Assembly: GCA_041398845.1 (NCBI GenBank)
Contig: JAWKTZ010000012.1
Location: 248,001-312,000, forward strand
Length of the DNA stretch: 64,000 nt
From: Fuerstiella sp041398845
GTDB lineage: Bacteria > Planctomycetota > Planctomycetia > Planctomycetales > Planctomycetaceae
Reading direction: 5' to 3'
This document shows, piece after piece, positions 1-7,852 of this stretch; the stretch's first letter is position 1, and the number at the start of each line of letters is the position of its first letter. A program made the position numbers and the translations under genes. Under the pieces are notes generated by a model, which was given only the letters and a program-made list of their open reading frames with translations, was not told the DNA's origin and did not search any database.

Positions 1-816
1 GCGGACATTGATGACGCCGGAAAGGCTCGGATTGCGGCCGACCTGGTGCCCTGTCTGCTGGGAAGCAGTCTGCGAACTCAGCAGTTTGTGATGGCCACAG
101 TGGGTCCGTTGTTTCTGTTGGGAGTGGTTCTGGTCGTCCTGTATGCCGGGATGCTGTTTATTGTGCCACAGTTCACGGACATCTTCGAAGGGTTTGGCGT
201 TGAGCTGCCGGCCATCACGCTGATGATTGTTGATCTGGGCCGAGTGGTCAGTTTCTTTGGAATTGCCGGTTGGGTGACTTTGATCGCCGCAGGCTGCGGC
301 ATTCTGATCCTGATTTCCAAAGCGCTGACGACGGGCTGGACGATGGAACTGCTGGCTCGCATCCCGGTGTTTGGCATGGCGTTTCGCTGGGCCATGCAGG
401 CAAAGGTCGCTCGAATGCTGGCGGCCGCTGTTCGTAACGGAGCGTCGTATGCGGAATCCGTTCGAGTGGCAACGGCAGGCAGTGGCTTTCGGTCGGTTCA
501 GAGTGTCGGTCAGTCGATGGCCATGGAGCTGGAAACCGGCAGCGGACAGATCATTCACAGTCGCCTGCTGTCGGGCCTGCCGATGTCCATGCTGTATGTC
601 ACCAGCAGCGACACGTCAGATGAGGAACGTCGTTCGGCAATCGCTCAGACGTTTCAGCGTTTGTCCGAGATGCTGGAATCGGCAACGGTCGGCCAGGGGC
701 GATTGTTTGCGGTGCTGGTTCAGTTTCTGACAGTTTCCCTTGCCGGATTCTGCGTCGCGGTGGGTGTGTTCGCCATGTTCCTGCCTTTGATCAAGTTGCT
801 GAACGATCTGTCATGA
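1..816 (+). CDS. Type II secretion system F family protein (5' partial)
   Basis: Inner-membrane platform protein of the GspF/PilC family, which anchors pseudopilus assembly. The reading frame is open from base 1, so the start lies outside the window. Hydrophobic segments are visible near bases 90-170 (LFLLGVVLVVLYAGMLFIV), 250-330 and at the C-terminus (FCVAVGVFAMFLPLIKLL), the usual T2SSF arrangement. The motif IFEGFGVELP after the first membrane segment is shared with the next gene, which identifies the two as paralogues. It is followed 7 bases later by the second F-type gene and three pseudopilin genes, so it belongs to one operon. Family assignment is firm; whether the machine secretes proteins or builds a pseudopilus cannot be told. 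Confidence 0.85.
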   Translation, partial: ADIDDAGKARIAADLVPCLLGSSLRTQQFVMATVGPLFLLGVVLVVLYAGMLFIVPQFTDIFEGFGVELPAITLMIVDLGRVVSFFGIAGWVTLIAAGCGILILISKALTTGWTMELLARIPVFGMAFRWAMQAKVARMLAAAVRNGASYAESVRVATAGSGFRSVQSVGQSMAMELETGSGQIIHSRLLSGLPMSMLYVTSSDTSDEERRSAIAQTFQRLSEMLESATVGQGRLFAVLVQFLTVSLAGFCVAVGVFAMFLPLIKLLNDLS

Positions 817-823
817 TGATGTT

Positions 824-1930
824 TTGTTTTCCCTCCTTCTGTTCGGTCCCTATGCCATGAGCGGCGGTCATCTTCAGGCGATGCTGTTTGTGCTGAATCG
901 TCCGGAACCCATTCGGCAGTCGAGTCTGCTGATGGTTCTGGCGACGGGCATCGGTCACGCACCGGCGTTGATGGCCGGATTAAAGGCTCTGGCGGAAGAA
1001 TCGCAGCCGCCATGGTCCAGCCGCATTCAGCAACTGCGGATTCTGTTGTCTCAGGGACAGACTCTGTCCGAAGCATTGACAAGTGCCACCGGACTGCTGC
1101 CCGAACAGACGTTGATTGCCGTTCGAGTTGCCGAAGAATCCGGAGCACTGAAGCAGGTGTTGGCTGAGGAGGCTCAGCGACTGATGCGGGCGGACGAATC
1201 CGGCAACAGCGTTCAGGCCTCAATTCCGACAACTCTGGCATGGATGGTGGCACTCGGCCTGGTGGCTACGTTCCTGATCACTTTCATCATGATGTCCATC
1301 ATCCCGAAGTTCAAAGCCATCTTTGAAGGGTTTGGTGTTGAGCTGCCGGAGGTCACGGTGACGCTGATCGAGGTCTCGGACTGGACGATGTCGTATTTCT
1401 TCCTGATCGTTTTTCCCATCACCAGTCTGCTGTTGTACGGCTTCTATAAACTTGTTCGAGCACACCTGCGTTATCTCGCCACCGGGCACGTGCTGGGTTC
1501 CGAACGATTCTCCCGGTACTGGACGCCGATGATTCTGCGGATGCTGAGCGTGGTGGTTTCCACCGGTCGTTCTCTGGGCGACGGAGTGCATGCCATCCAG
1601 CGAGAACTCGTTCCCGGACGGGCGTCGCGGCAACTGAGCGGAGTGCGGCAGAGCATTTATTCAGGAACGGACTGCTGGGAAGCCCTGCGAGCTCACGGTT
1701 TCCTGAAACGTCGGGAAGTCGCCTTTCTGAACTCCACGGCCAAAACACATCATCTGGACTGGGGCCTGATTCATCTGGGACGCACCATCGAACGTCGCCG
1801 GGAACGCTGGCTGCGGCTGTGCGTTTCGTTTGTCCAGCCGGTGATCATCCTTCTGGCCGGAACTGTGGTGGGATTCGTCGTGATCGCGTTGTTCATGCCG
1901 ATCGTCAAACTGATCAATGACATAAGTTAA
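824..1930 (+). CDS. Type II secretion system F family protein (second copy)
   Basis: A second GspF/PilC-like platform protein directly behind the first, up to 368 aa. Two T2SSF halves are seen: an N-terminal cytoplasmic domain (about residues 20-125) followed by a membrane segment (VALGLVATFLITFIMMSIIP), the IFEGFGVELP motif shared with the preceding gene, and a C-terminal hydrophobic anchor (VIILLAGTVVGFVVIALFMPI). The start is uncertain: TTG at 824 lies just behind the upstream stop, and the first in-frame ATG is at 857. Either start suggests translational coupling. Two adjacent F-type genes are unusual, since one platform protein per machine is the rule. They may form a heteromer; this is inference. 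Confidence 0.85.
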   Translation: MFSLLLFGPYAMSGGHLQAMLFVLNRPEPIRQSSLLMVLATGIGHAPALMAGLKALAEESQPPWSSRIQQLRILLSQGQTLSEALTSATGLLPEQTLIAVRVAEESGALKQVLAEEAQRLMRADESGNSVQASIPTTLAWMVALGLVATFLITFIMMSIIPKFKAIFEGFGVELPEVTVTLIEVSDWTMSYFFLIVFPITSLLLYGFYKLVRAHLRYLATGHVLGSERFSRYWTPMILRMLSVVVSTGRSLGDGVHAIQRELVPGRASRQLSGVRQSIYSGTDCWEALRAHGFLKRREVAFLNSTAKTHHLDWGLIHLGRTIERRRERWLRLCVSFVQPVIILLAGTVVGFVVIALFMPIVKLINDIS

Positions 1931-1936
1931 TTTGTA

Positions 1937-2341
1937 ATGAAACAACATCTGTCACAGCAGTCATCCGGCGTTCGAAAGGGATCGCTGATCATCGAAATGG
2001 TGGTCTGCACCGTGCTGCTGTCGGTGGTGACAGCCGTCATGGTGCCCGGCATCTACGCCGTTCATCAACAGCGCATCGCCACTCGCTACGAGACGCTGGT
2101 CCTGATCGAACTGAATAATCTGGCCGCTCAGTTGACTCATCAGTCCGACCGCGACCTGACGGTGTCGGACTGGTTCGGCTCACGCTATCCCGAAGTTTCG
2201 CTGACCGTCAGCGAGATCCCGTCCGACGACGATTCCAGACTGAAGACCTTCCGTCTCACGCTGACTCGCACGCGACCGGGTGGGCATCCGGACGTGAACC
2301 GCAGTCTGGTCGTGTGGAAACCGCAGGAGACCGCCGAATGA
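1937..2341 (+). CDS. Minor pseudopilin-like protein (type IV prepilin N-terminus)
   Basis: A 134-aa protein with a class III signal: a short basic leader, then G^SLIIE (Gly at -1, Glu at +5) and a hydrophobic helix (MVVCTVLLSVVTAVMVPG). This is the site recognised by prepilin peptidase. The rest has no motif that I can place. The position directly after two GspF genes and before two more small pseudopilin-like genes fits GspH/GspI/GspJ-type minor pseudopilins. It overlaps the next gene by 4 bases (ATGA). The exact pseudopilin class is not resolved. Confidence 0.75.
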   Translation: MKQHLSQQSSGVRKGSLIIEMVVCTVLLSVVTAVMVPGIYAVHQQRIATRYETLVLIELNNLAAQLTHQSDRDLTVSDWFGSRYPEVSLTVSEIPSDDDSRLKTFRLTLTRTRPGGHPDVNRSLVVWKPQETAE

Positions 2342-2895
2342 AACGCCTGATTTCAGAGACGGCTCTGCAGCGATGTCATCGACGACGTCGTGGAGCGTTG
2401 TTTCACTACTACATGATGTATCTGTTGTTGAGCAGTGTGCTGCTGACGACGGCCGGCATGAGCATTCACGCAGTGCTGAAAGCGGATCGAATCGATTCCG
2501 TGATGGCTCGCGACCTGCATTCGTTGCTCCGACTGGATGGCCAGCTTCGCCGCGATACCGTGCGAAGTTCCCGTTGCGAATGCACGCCGCTGGTGCTGAC
2601 GGTTCCTGGCCATGACGAAACAGACATCCGCTGGACCATCGACGGGAATGTGGCTCGGCGGGAAGTGATTTCGCAGAGCACCATTCAGTCGACGGATCGC
2701 TATGTCTTCCGCAAAGGAACGCGACTGCAGTTTGAACAGGCAGAACAACGCGTGTCGCTGACAGTTTTCAATCCGCCAGTCAACGAAAGCGACGAAAAGA
2801 ACGATCCCGGCGGACCGGCGTCCTCCGTTCAGATTGTGATGTGGCTTGATCCTCCGTCTGACGCCTCCGGAGACACTTCAGGAGACGACTCATGA
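2338..2895 (+). CDS. Minor pseudopilin-like protein (GspJ-like position)
   Basis: About 185 aa, starting at ATG 2338, which overlaps the upstream stop (ATGA). One N-terminal hydrophobic segment (YYMMYLLLSSVLLTTAGMSI) follows a basic leader (RCHRRRRGALFH), as in pseudopilins, but the canonical Gly-x4-Glu processing site is not clear. The remainder is a soluble, beta-rich looking domain with RTRLQFEQ-type segments. By operon position it is a candidate GspJ-like minor pseudopilin. It overlaps the next gene by 4 bases (ATGA). Function is inferred from context only. Confidence 0.6.
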   Translation: MKRLISETALQRCHRRRRGALFHYYMMYLLLSSVLLTTAGMSIHAVLKADRIDSVMARDLHSLLRLDGQLRRDTVRSSRCECTPLVLTVPGHDETDIRWTIDGNVARREVISQSTIQSTDRYVFRKGTRLQFEQAEQRVSLTVFNPPVNESDEKNDPGGPASSVQIVMWLDPPSDASGDTSGDDS

Positions 2896-3278
2896 AACGA
2901 CTCAGTCAATCCAGCCGTCCAGCCTGCCGCCGAGCTACTGTGTCTGTGGTGGTGGTGGTGGTGCTGATGCTGATTATGGCTCTGGTGGCTCAGTACACGC
3001 GTCAGGCGATGGCTGATCGTCGGCAGTTGCGAGTGGAATTGCGGGCTCAGCAGACCGTTCAACTGGCAGAAGCGGGAATCCTGCGGCTGAGGCAGCAGCG
3101 ATCGACGGATACCGGCTATTCCGGAGAGACATGGAATTTACCTGCGGGAACGATTCACCAGACAAATTCCGCTCGGGTCACCATCAGTATTCAGGACAAC
3201 GCGGCAACCGTGGTGGCTCTGTACCCTGTTAATTCACCGAACCCACTGAAGATCACTCGAACCGTCAGGCTGGAATGA
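2892..3278 (+). CDS. Small membrane-anchored pseudopilin-like protein (GspK-like position)
   Basis: A 128-aa protein with a basic leader, then a run of valines and a hydrophobic helix (VSVVVVVVLMLIMALVAQY). It is followed by an amphipathic helix rich in Arg/Gln (RRQLRVELRAQQTVQLAEAG), typical of the early helix of pseudopilins where the protein leaves the membrane. GspK-like proteins often lack the +5 Glu, as this one does, but they are normally much longer. Last of five tightly linked or overlapping genes. The DUF1559 genes downstream start after a 60-base gap. Confidence 0.6.
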   Translation: MKRLSQSSRPACRRATVSVVVVVVLMLIMALVAQYTRQAMADRRQLRVELRAQQTVQLAEAGILRLRQQRSTDTGYSGETWNLPAGTIHQTNSARVTISIQDNAATVVALYPVNSPNPLKITRTVRLE

Positions 3279-3338
3279 ACGCATTCCGATGATTCCGCAT
3301 TCCTGACCACGACCGATTCCTCAACGAAATCCCGAATC

Positions 3339-4232
3339 ATGCAATCTCCAGGCACTGAAACATCCCGACGCCATCGCGGATTCACTCTGATTGAACTGCT
3401 CGTCGTCATTGCCATCATCGCCATCCTGATGGCGTTGTTGTTGCCGGCCGTACAACAGGCTCGCGAAGCGGCTCGCCGAACGCAGTGCAAAAACAATCTG
3501 TCGCAGATTGGGCTGGCCATTCACAACTATGAAGCGTCGTTTGAAGTGCTGCCTCCGGGAACCGTCAACCCGGACGGCCCGATTCGGAACGAACCGCAGG
3601 GGTATCACATGAGCTGGATTGTGCAGATTCTGCCCATGATGGAGGAGTCGCATGTCTTCAGTGCCGTCGATTTTTCGGAATCCGCGTATGGCCCCGCCAA
3701 TGAAAAGCCACGAACGTTGCAGTTGAGAGTGCTGGCATGCCCGTCCGATTACAAAGGCCTGTTTGAAATCGACGGAGTCGGGACTGTTGTTGCGAGCAGC
3801 TATGCGGCCAGTTTTGGTGGAGCGGATGTGGCGATTGATTCTGAGAACAACGGACTGCTGTTTCTGAACAGTGGCATAACTCGCGAACAGATTCGTGACG
3901 GCTCGGCCAATACGATTCTGCTGGGCGAAAAAATTTATCCTCGCGACACCAAAGACCTTGGCTGGATGTCGGGAACGTCAGCGACGCTGCGAAACACGGG
4001 AGTTGCCATCAATCAGGGATGGGATGTGAAGAATTACTTTTCCCGCACGGACACCGAAAAGACAACGCCACCCGGTGCAACGGCAACCGGCGGCTTCAGC
4101 AGCATGCATTCCGGCGGTGCCAATTTTGTGCTCGCAGACGGAAGTACTCGGTTTATTTCCGAAAGCATTGACACAACGGTGTTCAGTCATCTCGGCAATC
4201 GCCAAGACCTCGAACTGCTCGGCAGGTTTTAA
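3339..4232 (+). CDS. DUF1559 domain-containing prepilin-like protein (copy 1)
   Basis: 297 aa. The N-terminus has a perfect prepilin cleavage/methylation motif (GFTLIELLVVIAIIAILMAL), with Gly -1 and Glu +5. The DUF1559 hallmarks follow: LLPAVQQAREAARRTQCKNN, a YHMSWIVQILPM segment, LACPSD, RDGSANTILLGEK, and the C-terminal ADGSTRFISE and LGNRQDLELLGRF. This family is hugely expanded in planctomycetes; proteins are exported and form pilus-like or surface material of unknown function. It lies directly behind the GspF/pseudopilin operon, the likely export machine. A strong hairpin terminator follows at 4240-4272. Confidence 0.95.
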   Translation: MQSPGTETSRRHRGFTLIELLVVIAIIAILMALLLPAVQQAREAARRTQCKNNLSQIGLAIHNYEASFEVLPPGTVNPDGPIRNEPQGYHMSWIVQILPMMEESHVFSAVDFSESAYGPANEKPRTLQLRVLACPSDYKGLFEIDGVGTVVASSYAASFGGADVAIDSENNGLLFLNSGITREQIRDGSANTILLGEKIYPRDTKDLGWMSGTSATLRNTGVAINQGWDVKNYFSRTDTEKTTPPGATATGGFSSMHSGGANFVLADGSTRFISESIDTTVFSHLGNRQDLELLGRF

Positions 4233-4239
4233 GTCCAGT

Positions 4240-4272
4240 GTGTGGCACTGGCTTTTCCAGTGCCACACTTTT
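4240..4272 (+). terminator. Rho-independent terminator after the first DUF1559 gene
   Basis: Arms gtgtggcactgg and ccagtgccacac form a perfect 12-bp stem with loop ctttt, followed by tttt. It begins 8 bases after the stop codon of the first DUF1559 gene. Confidence 0.8.
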
Positions 4273-4352
4273 GCGGATTGCAAAAAGCCCCGACAGGGGC
4301 GGCAGCACTTAGCCCCTTTCAAAACGTCTTCGACGTTGAATCGACAGACATC

Positions 4353-5252
4353 ATGAACAAGCAACCGCATTCATCTCGAACCACCACCGGATTTACTCTG
4401 GTCGAACTGCTCGTGGTGATTTCGATCATATCCATCCTTGTGGCATTGTTGTTGCCGGCTGTGCAGCAGGCCCGCGAGGCGGCTCGCCGAACTCAATGCA
4501 AGAACAACCTTGCCGAGCTGTCGATCGGCCTGCACAGTTATCAGCAATCCTTCAACATGCTGCCTCCGGGCGTTGTGAACCCGACCGGGCCGATCATGAA
4601 CGCCGAAAACGGGTATCACATGAGCTGGCTGGTTCAGCTTCTCCCGCAGATTGATCAATCGCCGCTGTTTCAGAAGATCGACTTCAACGTCTCCGCCTAT
4701 GCCGCTGAAAACCATCAGTTTCGTGGCATGTTCATCAACGTCACCCGCTGTCCGTCAGACATTGATCTGACTACCGGTGACCCCGTCGTGTCGAGCAGTT
4801 ACGCGGGGTGTATCGGCGGAGAGAATGTTCCCATCGACAAAGACAATTCCGGCCTGCTGTTTCTGAACAGCAGCGTTGGTTACGAACAGATTCGCGACGG
4901 AGCCAGCAATACTCTGCTGCTGGGGGAACGAACTCTGGACGACATCCCTCTGAAACCCGATCTGGGCTGGATGTCCGGTACTGCGGCAACTTTGCGAAAC
5001 ACGGGCGTTGCCATTAATGCCGATCGACAGTCCGGAATTCTGAATGCCTACGCGGGTGGCTTCGATCCCAACACACCTCACGAACCGCCGCCTGAGGAAC
5101 TCTCCACCGGCGGCTTCAGCAGTCGGCACACCGGCGGCTTTCAGTCGGCTTTGGCGGATGGGTCGGTGCGTTTCATCAGTGAGAACATTGATCCGCTGTT
5201 GTTTCAGAATCTGGGCCGCCGCGAAGACGGTCAGATGATTGGTGAATTTTAG
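4353..5252 (+). CDS. DUF1559 domain-containing prepilin-like protein (copy 2)
   Basis: About 299 aa from ATG 4353, chosen because it places the prepilin motif GFTLVELLVVISIISILVAL at residue 13, like its neighbours. The frame is also open upstream to 4242, but that stretch overlaps the terminator. DUF1559 features: LLPAVQQAREAARRTQCKNN, GYHMSWLVQLLPQ, CPSD, RDGASNTLLLGER, GGFSSRHTGG, LADGSVRFISENID and the terminal GEF. Very similar to copies 1 and 3, indicating local tandem duplication. Function of the family is unknown beyond being an exported prepilin-like protein. Confidence 0.95.
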   Translation: MNKQPHSSRTTTGFTLVELLVVISIISILVALLLPAVQQAREAARRTQCKNNLAELSIGLHSYQQSFNMLPPGVVNPTGPIMNAENGYHMSWLVQLLPQIDQSPLFQKIDFNVSAYAAENHQFRGMFINVTRCPSDIDLTTGDPVVSSSYAGCIGGENVPIDKDNSGLLFLNSSVGYEQIRDGASNTLLLGERTLDDIPLKPDLGWMSGTAATLRNTGVAINADRQSGILNAYAGGFDPNTPHEPPPEELSTGGFSSRHTGGFQSALADGSVRFISENIDPLLFQNLGRREDGQMIGEF

Positions 5253-5275
5253 GAGTTCCTGATCAGGAAATTCGG

Positions 5276-6355
5276 ATGAAGCTTCTTACTCAACGCCGAC
5301 GTGGATTCACATTGCTCGAGATTCTGGTGGTGATTTCGATCATTGCCATCCTGATCGCCTTGCTGCTGCCGGGAATTCAGCAGGCTCGCGAACAGGCTCG
5401 GCGAACGCAGTGCCTGAACAATCTCATGCAGTTCGGACTGGCTTTGCACAGTTATCACTCATCCTTCAGCGTTCTGCCGCCTGGATGCGTCAATGAATTC
5501 GGTCCGATCCCCGAGACACCGGGAAACGTGACGGCAGCGTTCGATCAGAACTGGGATGCACCGCCGGAAGAAACCGACGTCAATGATGCCGCCGCTGCTG
5601 CGCCGAAAAGTGCGGGATATCGCATGAGCTGGATTGCTCAGATCCTGCCTCAACTGGGCCAGGAAAATCTCTATCGCAACGTGAATTTTCAAAACCCCGA
5701 ACGCAGTTTTCTGACGGCCGATCAACTGACGTACTTTGACTCTCCCGCAGAAGACGACGGGACGAACAATGCCTCCGGTGCCGCAGACGAAGGCAGTTAC
5801 GAAATGGGAATGGGCGGAATGACGTCCGATCCCATGCCGTCTCCCAACGTGGCGCATTTTTCGGGTTTGTCGTGCCCCAGTTCACCGGTGACCACATTCA
5901 ACGGAAGTAACATCGGAGTGTCTGCCTATGCCGGCTGTCATGCCGGAACGTCGGTGCCGATTGATGCTGACAATGACGGGCTGTTGTACCTGAACAGCAG
6001 TGAGTCACTGGATGACGTTCCGGACGGAGCAGCGACGACAATTCTGGTTGGAGAAAAACGATCTCTTCCCGTGGACCATGGCTTTCTGACCGGCGACTAC
6101 AGTACTCTGCGCAACACGGGCGTCGCACTGGACGCTGTCTACAACAATGAACTCGGGCGCAGTACAAACGTTCAGAACGACGATCCGAATGGACCATTGA
6201 ACCCGCGAGGTTTCTCAAGCCACCATACGGGGCTGTCCAACTTTCTGATGGCGGACGGAGCAACTCGCGGCATCAGTCACCGGATTGACCAGCAGGTCCT
6301 GCAGCAGCTCGGCAGCCGCAACGACGGGACTCTGATTGGGGAGAAGTCGTTTTAG
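5276..6355 (+). CDS. DUF1559 domain-containing prepilin-like protein (copy 3)
   Basis: 359 aa, 24 bases behind copy 2. The prepilin motif is GFTLLEILVVISIIAILIAL; then LLPGIQQAREQARRTQCLNN, YRMSWIAQILPQ, LSCPSS, PDGAATTILVGEK, GFSSHHTG and MADGATRGISHRID. It is about 60 residues longer than copies 1 and 2 because of an inserted acidic, Met/Gly-rich stretch (roughly residues 85-110 and 165-195, including EMGMGGMTSDPMPSP). It ends 15 bases from the convergent DUF1501 gene; no hairpin is visible between them. Confidence 0.95.
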   Translation: MKLLTQRRRGFTLLEILVVISIIAILIALLLPGIQQAREQARRTQCLNNLMQFGLALHSYHSSFSVLPPGCVNEFGPIPETPGNVTAAFDQNWDAPPEETDVNDAAAAAPKSAGYRMSWIAQILPQLGQENLYRNVNFQNPERSFLTADQLTYFDSPAEDDGTNNASGAADEGSYEMGMGGMTSDPMPSPNVAHFSGLSCPSSPVTTFNGSNIGVSAYAGCHAGTSVPIDADNDGLLYLNSSESLDDVPDGAATTILVGEKRSLPVDHGFLTGDYSTLRNTGVALDAVYNNELGRSTNVQNDDPNGPLNPRGFSSHHTGLSNFLMADGATRGISHRIDQQVLQQLGSRNDGTLIGEKSF

Positions 6356-6370
6356 TCAATTGGTCGTTCC

Positions 6371-7852
6371 TTACGCAATCACGTCATGGATTGGCGTGCC
6401 GTAGTCGATCTCCAGACGCTTCTGACCGGGCACATCAAGGCGGCGTGGATTCAGACCCAGTTGGTGCAGTATGGTGGCATGGATGTCGGTGACGTAGTGA
6501 CGATTCTCCACCGCGTGAAAGCCGATTTCGTCAGTCGCTCCGTGAGCGATCCCGCCCTTCAGACCGCCACCGGCCATCCATACGGAAAAGCCGTAGGGAT
6601 GATGGTCGCGGCCGTCCGACCGTTCTGCTCCGGGAGTCCGACCGAATTCCGTCGCCCAGACCACCAGAGTTTCGTCCAGAAGTCCGCGCTGTTTCAGATC
6701 CTTCAGAAGACCGGCGATCGGCTTGTCCACTCGGCCACAGTTCGTCGTATGATTCTCCCGAAGTTTTGTGTGAGCATCCCAGCCGCCGCCACCACCTCCG
6801 CCATCATAAATCTGCACAAAGCGAACACCGCGTTCCACGAGTCGCCGAGCTGCCAGTGCCTGGCGCCCCATGGTTTCCGTGGCCTTCTGATCCAGGCCAT
6901 ACAGCGACTGCATCTGTTGTGATTCCTGCTGCAGGTTCACAACATCCGGAACCGACATCTGCATTCGGAACGCAAGTTCATAGGCCTTGATCCGAGCCTT
7001 CAGACTGGCGTCATCGGGGTACTGTACTGCGGTGATCTGATTCAGATCCTTCAGCAAAGCCAACTGATCACGACGTTCGTTCATGCCGACTCCGTTGCCC
7101 GGTGTGCCAAACGGCAGCGGGTTTCCGGGATCCAGAGTCATGCGAACTCCGGCGTGTTCGGGGCCCAGATAACTGCCATCATGAGCGCCCGTGCCGCCGC
7201 AGCAGTCTCCGGGCGGAGGTCCCATCACGACAAACTGCGGCAGATTCTCATTCAGACTGCCAAGGCCATAATGCACCCACGATCCGATTGACGGATAGAA
7301 TCCGTCGAAAATGTGACGACCGGTATGAAACTGAAGCTGAGCTGCATGGTCGTTGTCTGTCGTCCACATCGAACGAATCACGGCGATGTCGTCGATACAG
7401 TCACCGACATGAGGCCACCAGTCGCTGACGTACAGTCCGCTTTCTCCGCGGCGCTGGAACCCGACCTGCAGAGGATAAAGCTGAGCCATCAAGGCTCGCG
7501 GCTTGCCACCGAAGTCCCGCACGTTTTTCCGATAGAACTCAGACTCCAGAATCGCCGGGCCAAACGGAGATTCGTCAATGGTCCGGCCGGCATGCCGATC
7601 GATGTCCGGCTTGTAGTCGAACGATTCCAGATGACTGGTGCCCCCGTTCATGAAGAACCAGATTACGCTTCGCGCTTTCGGTGCCGGAGCGAACCCGTGC
7701 AGCCCACCGCCGTCAGCTTCGGCGGCCACAGCGTCGCGCTGAAGCATGGCGTTCAGAGCAAGGCCGGTAAAACCCATGCCGCAGTCGGTCAGCATCTGCC
7801 GTCGTCGCGTTCGGCCGCACGGAAATTCGGAACAGGGTGTTGTGATGTTCAT
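6371..7852 (-). CDS. DUF1501 domain-containing protein (copy 1)
   Basis: About 493 aa from ATG at 7852. The N-terminus carries a Tat-like signal (GRTRRRQMLTDCGMGF...). Sulfatase/alkaline-phosphatase-like DUF1501 features follow: VIWFFMNGGTSHLESFDYKP, GVRFVQIYDGGGGG, LVVWATEFGRTPGAE and DHHPYGFSVWMAGGGLKGG. The frame stays open farther upstream, but the start overlapping the upstream DUF1553 stop (ATGA) is preferred. DUF1501 proteins are nearly always paired with a DUF1553 protein in planctomycetes and are predicted exported metal-dependent hydrolases; substrate unknown. Confidence 0.93.
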   Translation of the reverse strand: MNITTPCSEFPCGRTRRRQMLTDCGMGFTGLALNAMLQRDAVAAEADGGGLHGFAPAPKARSVIWFFMNGGTSHLESFDYKPDIDRHAGRTIDESPFGPAILESEFYRKNVRDFGGKPRALMAQLYPLQVGFQRRGESGLYVSDWWPHVGDCIDDIAVIRSMWTTDNDHAAQLQFHTGRHIFDGFYPSIGSWVHYGLGSLNENLPQFVVMGPPPGDCCGGTGAHDGSYLGPEHAGVRMTLDPGNPLPFGTPGNGVGMNERRDQLALLKDLNQITAVQYPDDASLKARIKAYELAFRMQMSVPDVVNLQQESQQMQSLYGLDQKATETMGRQALAARRLVERGVRFVQIYDGGGGGGGWDAHTKLRENHTTNCGRVDKPIAGLLKDLKQRGLLDETLVVWATEFGRTPGAERSDGRDHHPYGFSVWMAGGGLKGGIAHGATDEIGFHAVENRHYVTDIHATILHQLGLNPRRLDVPGQKRLEIDYGTPIHDVIA

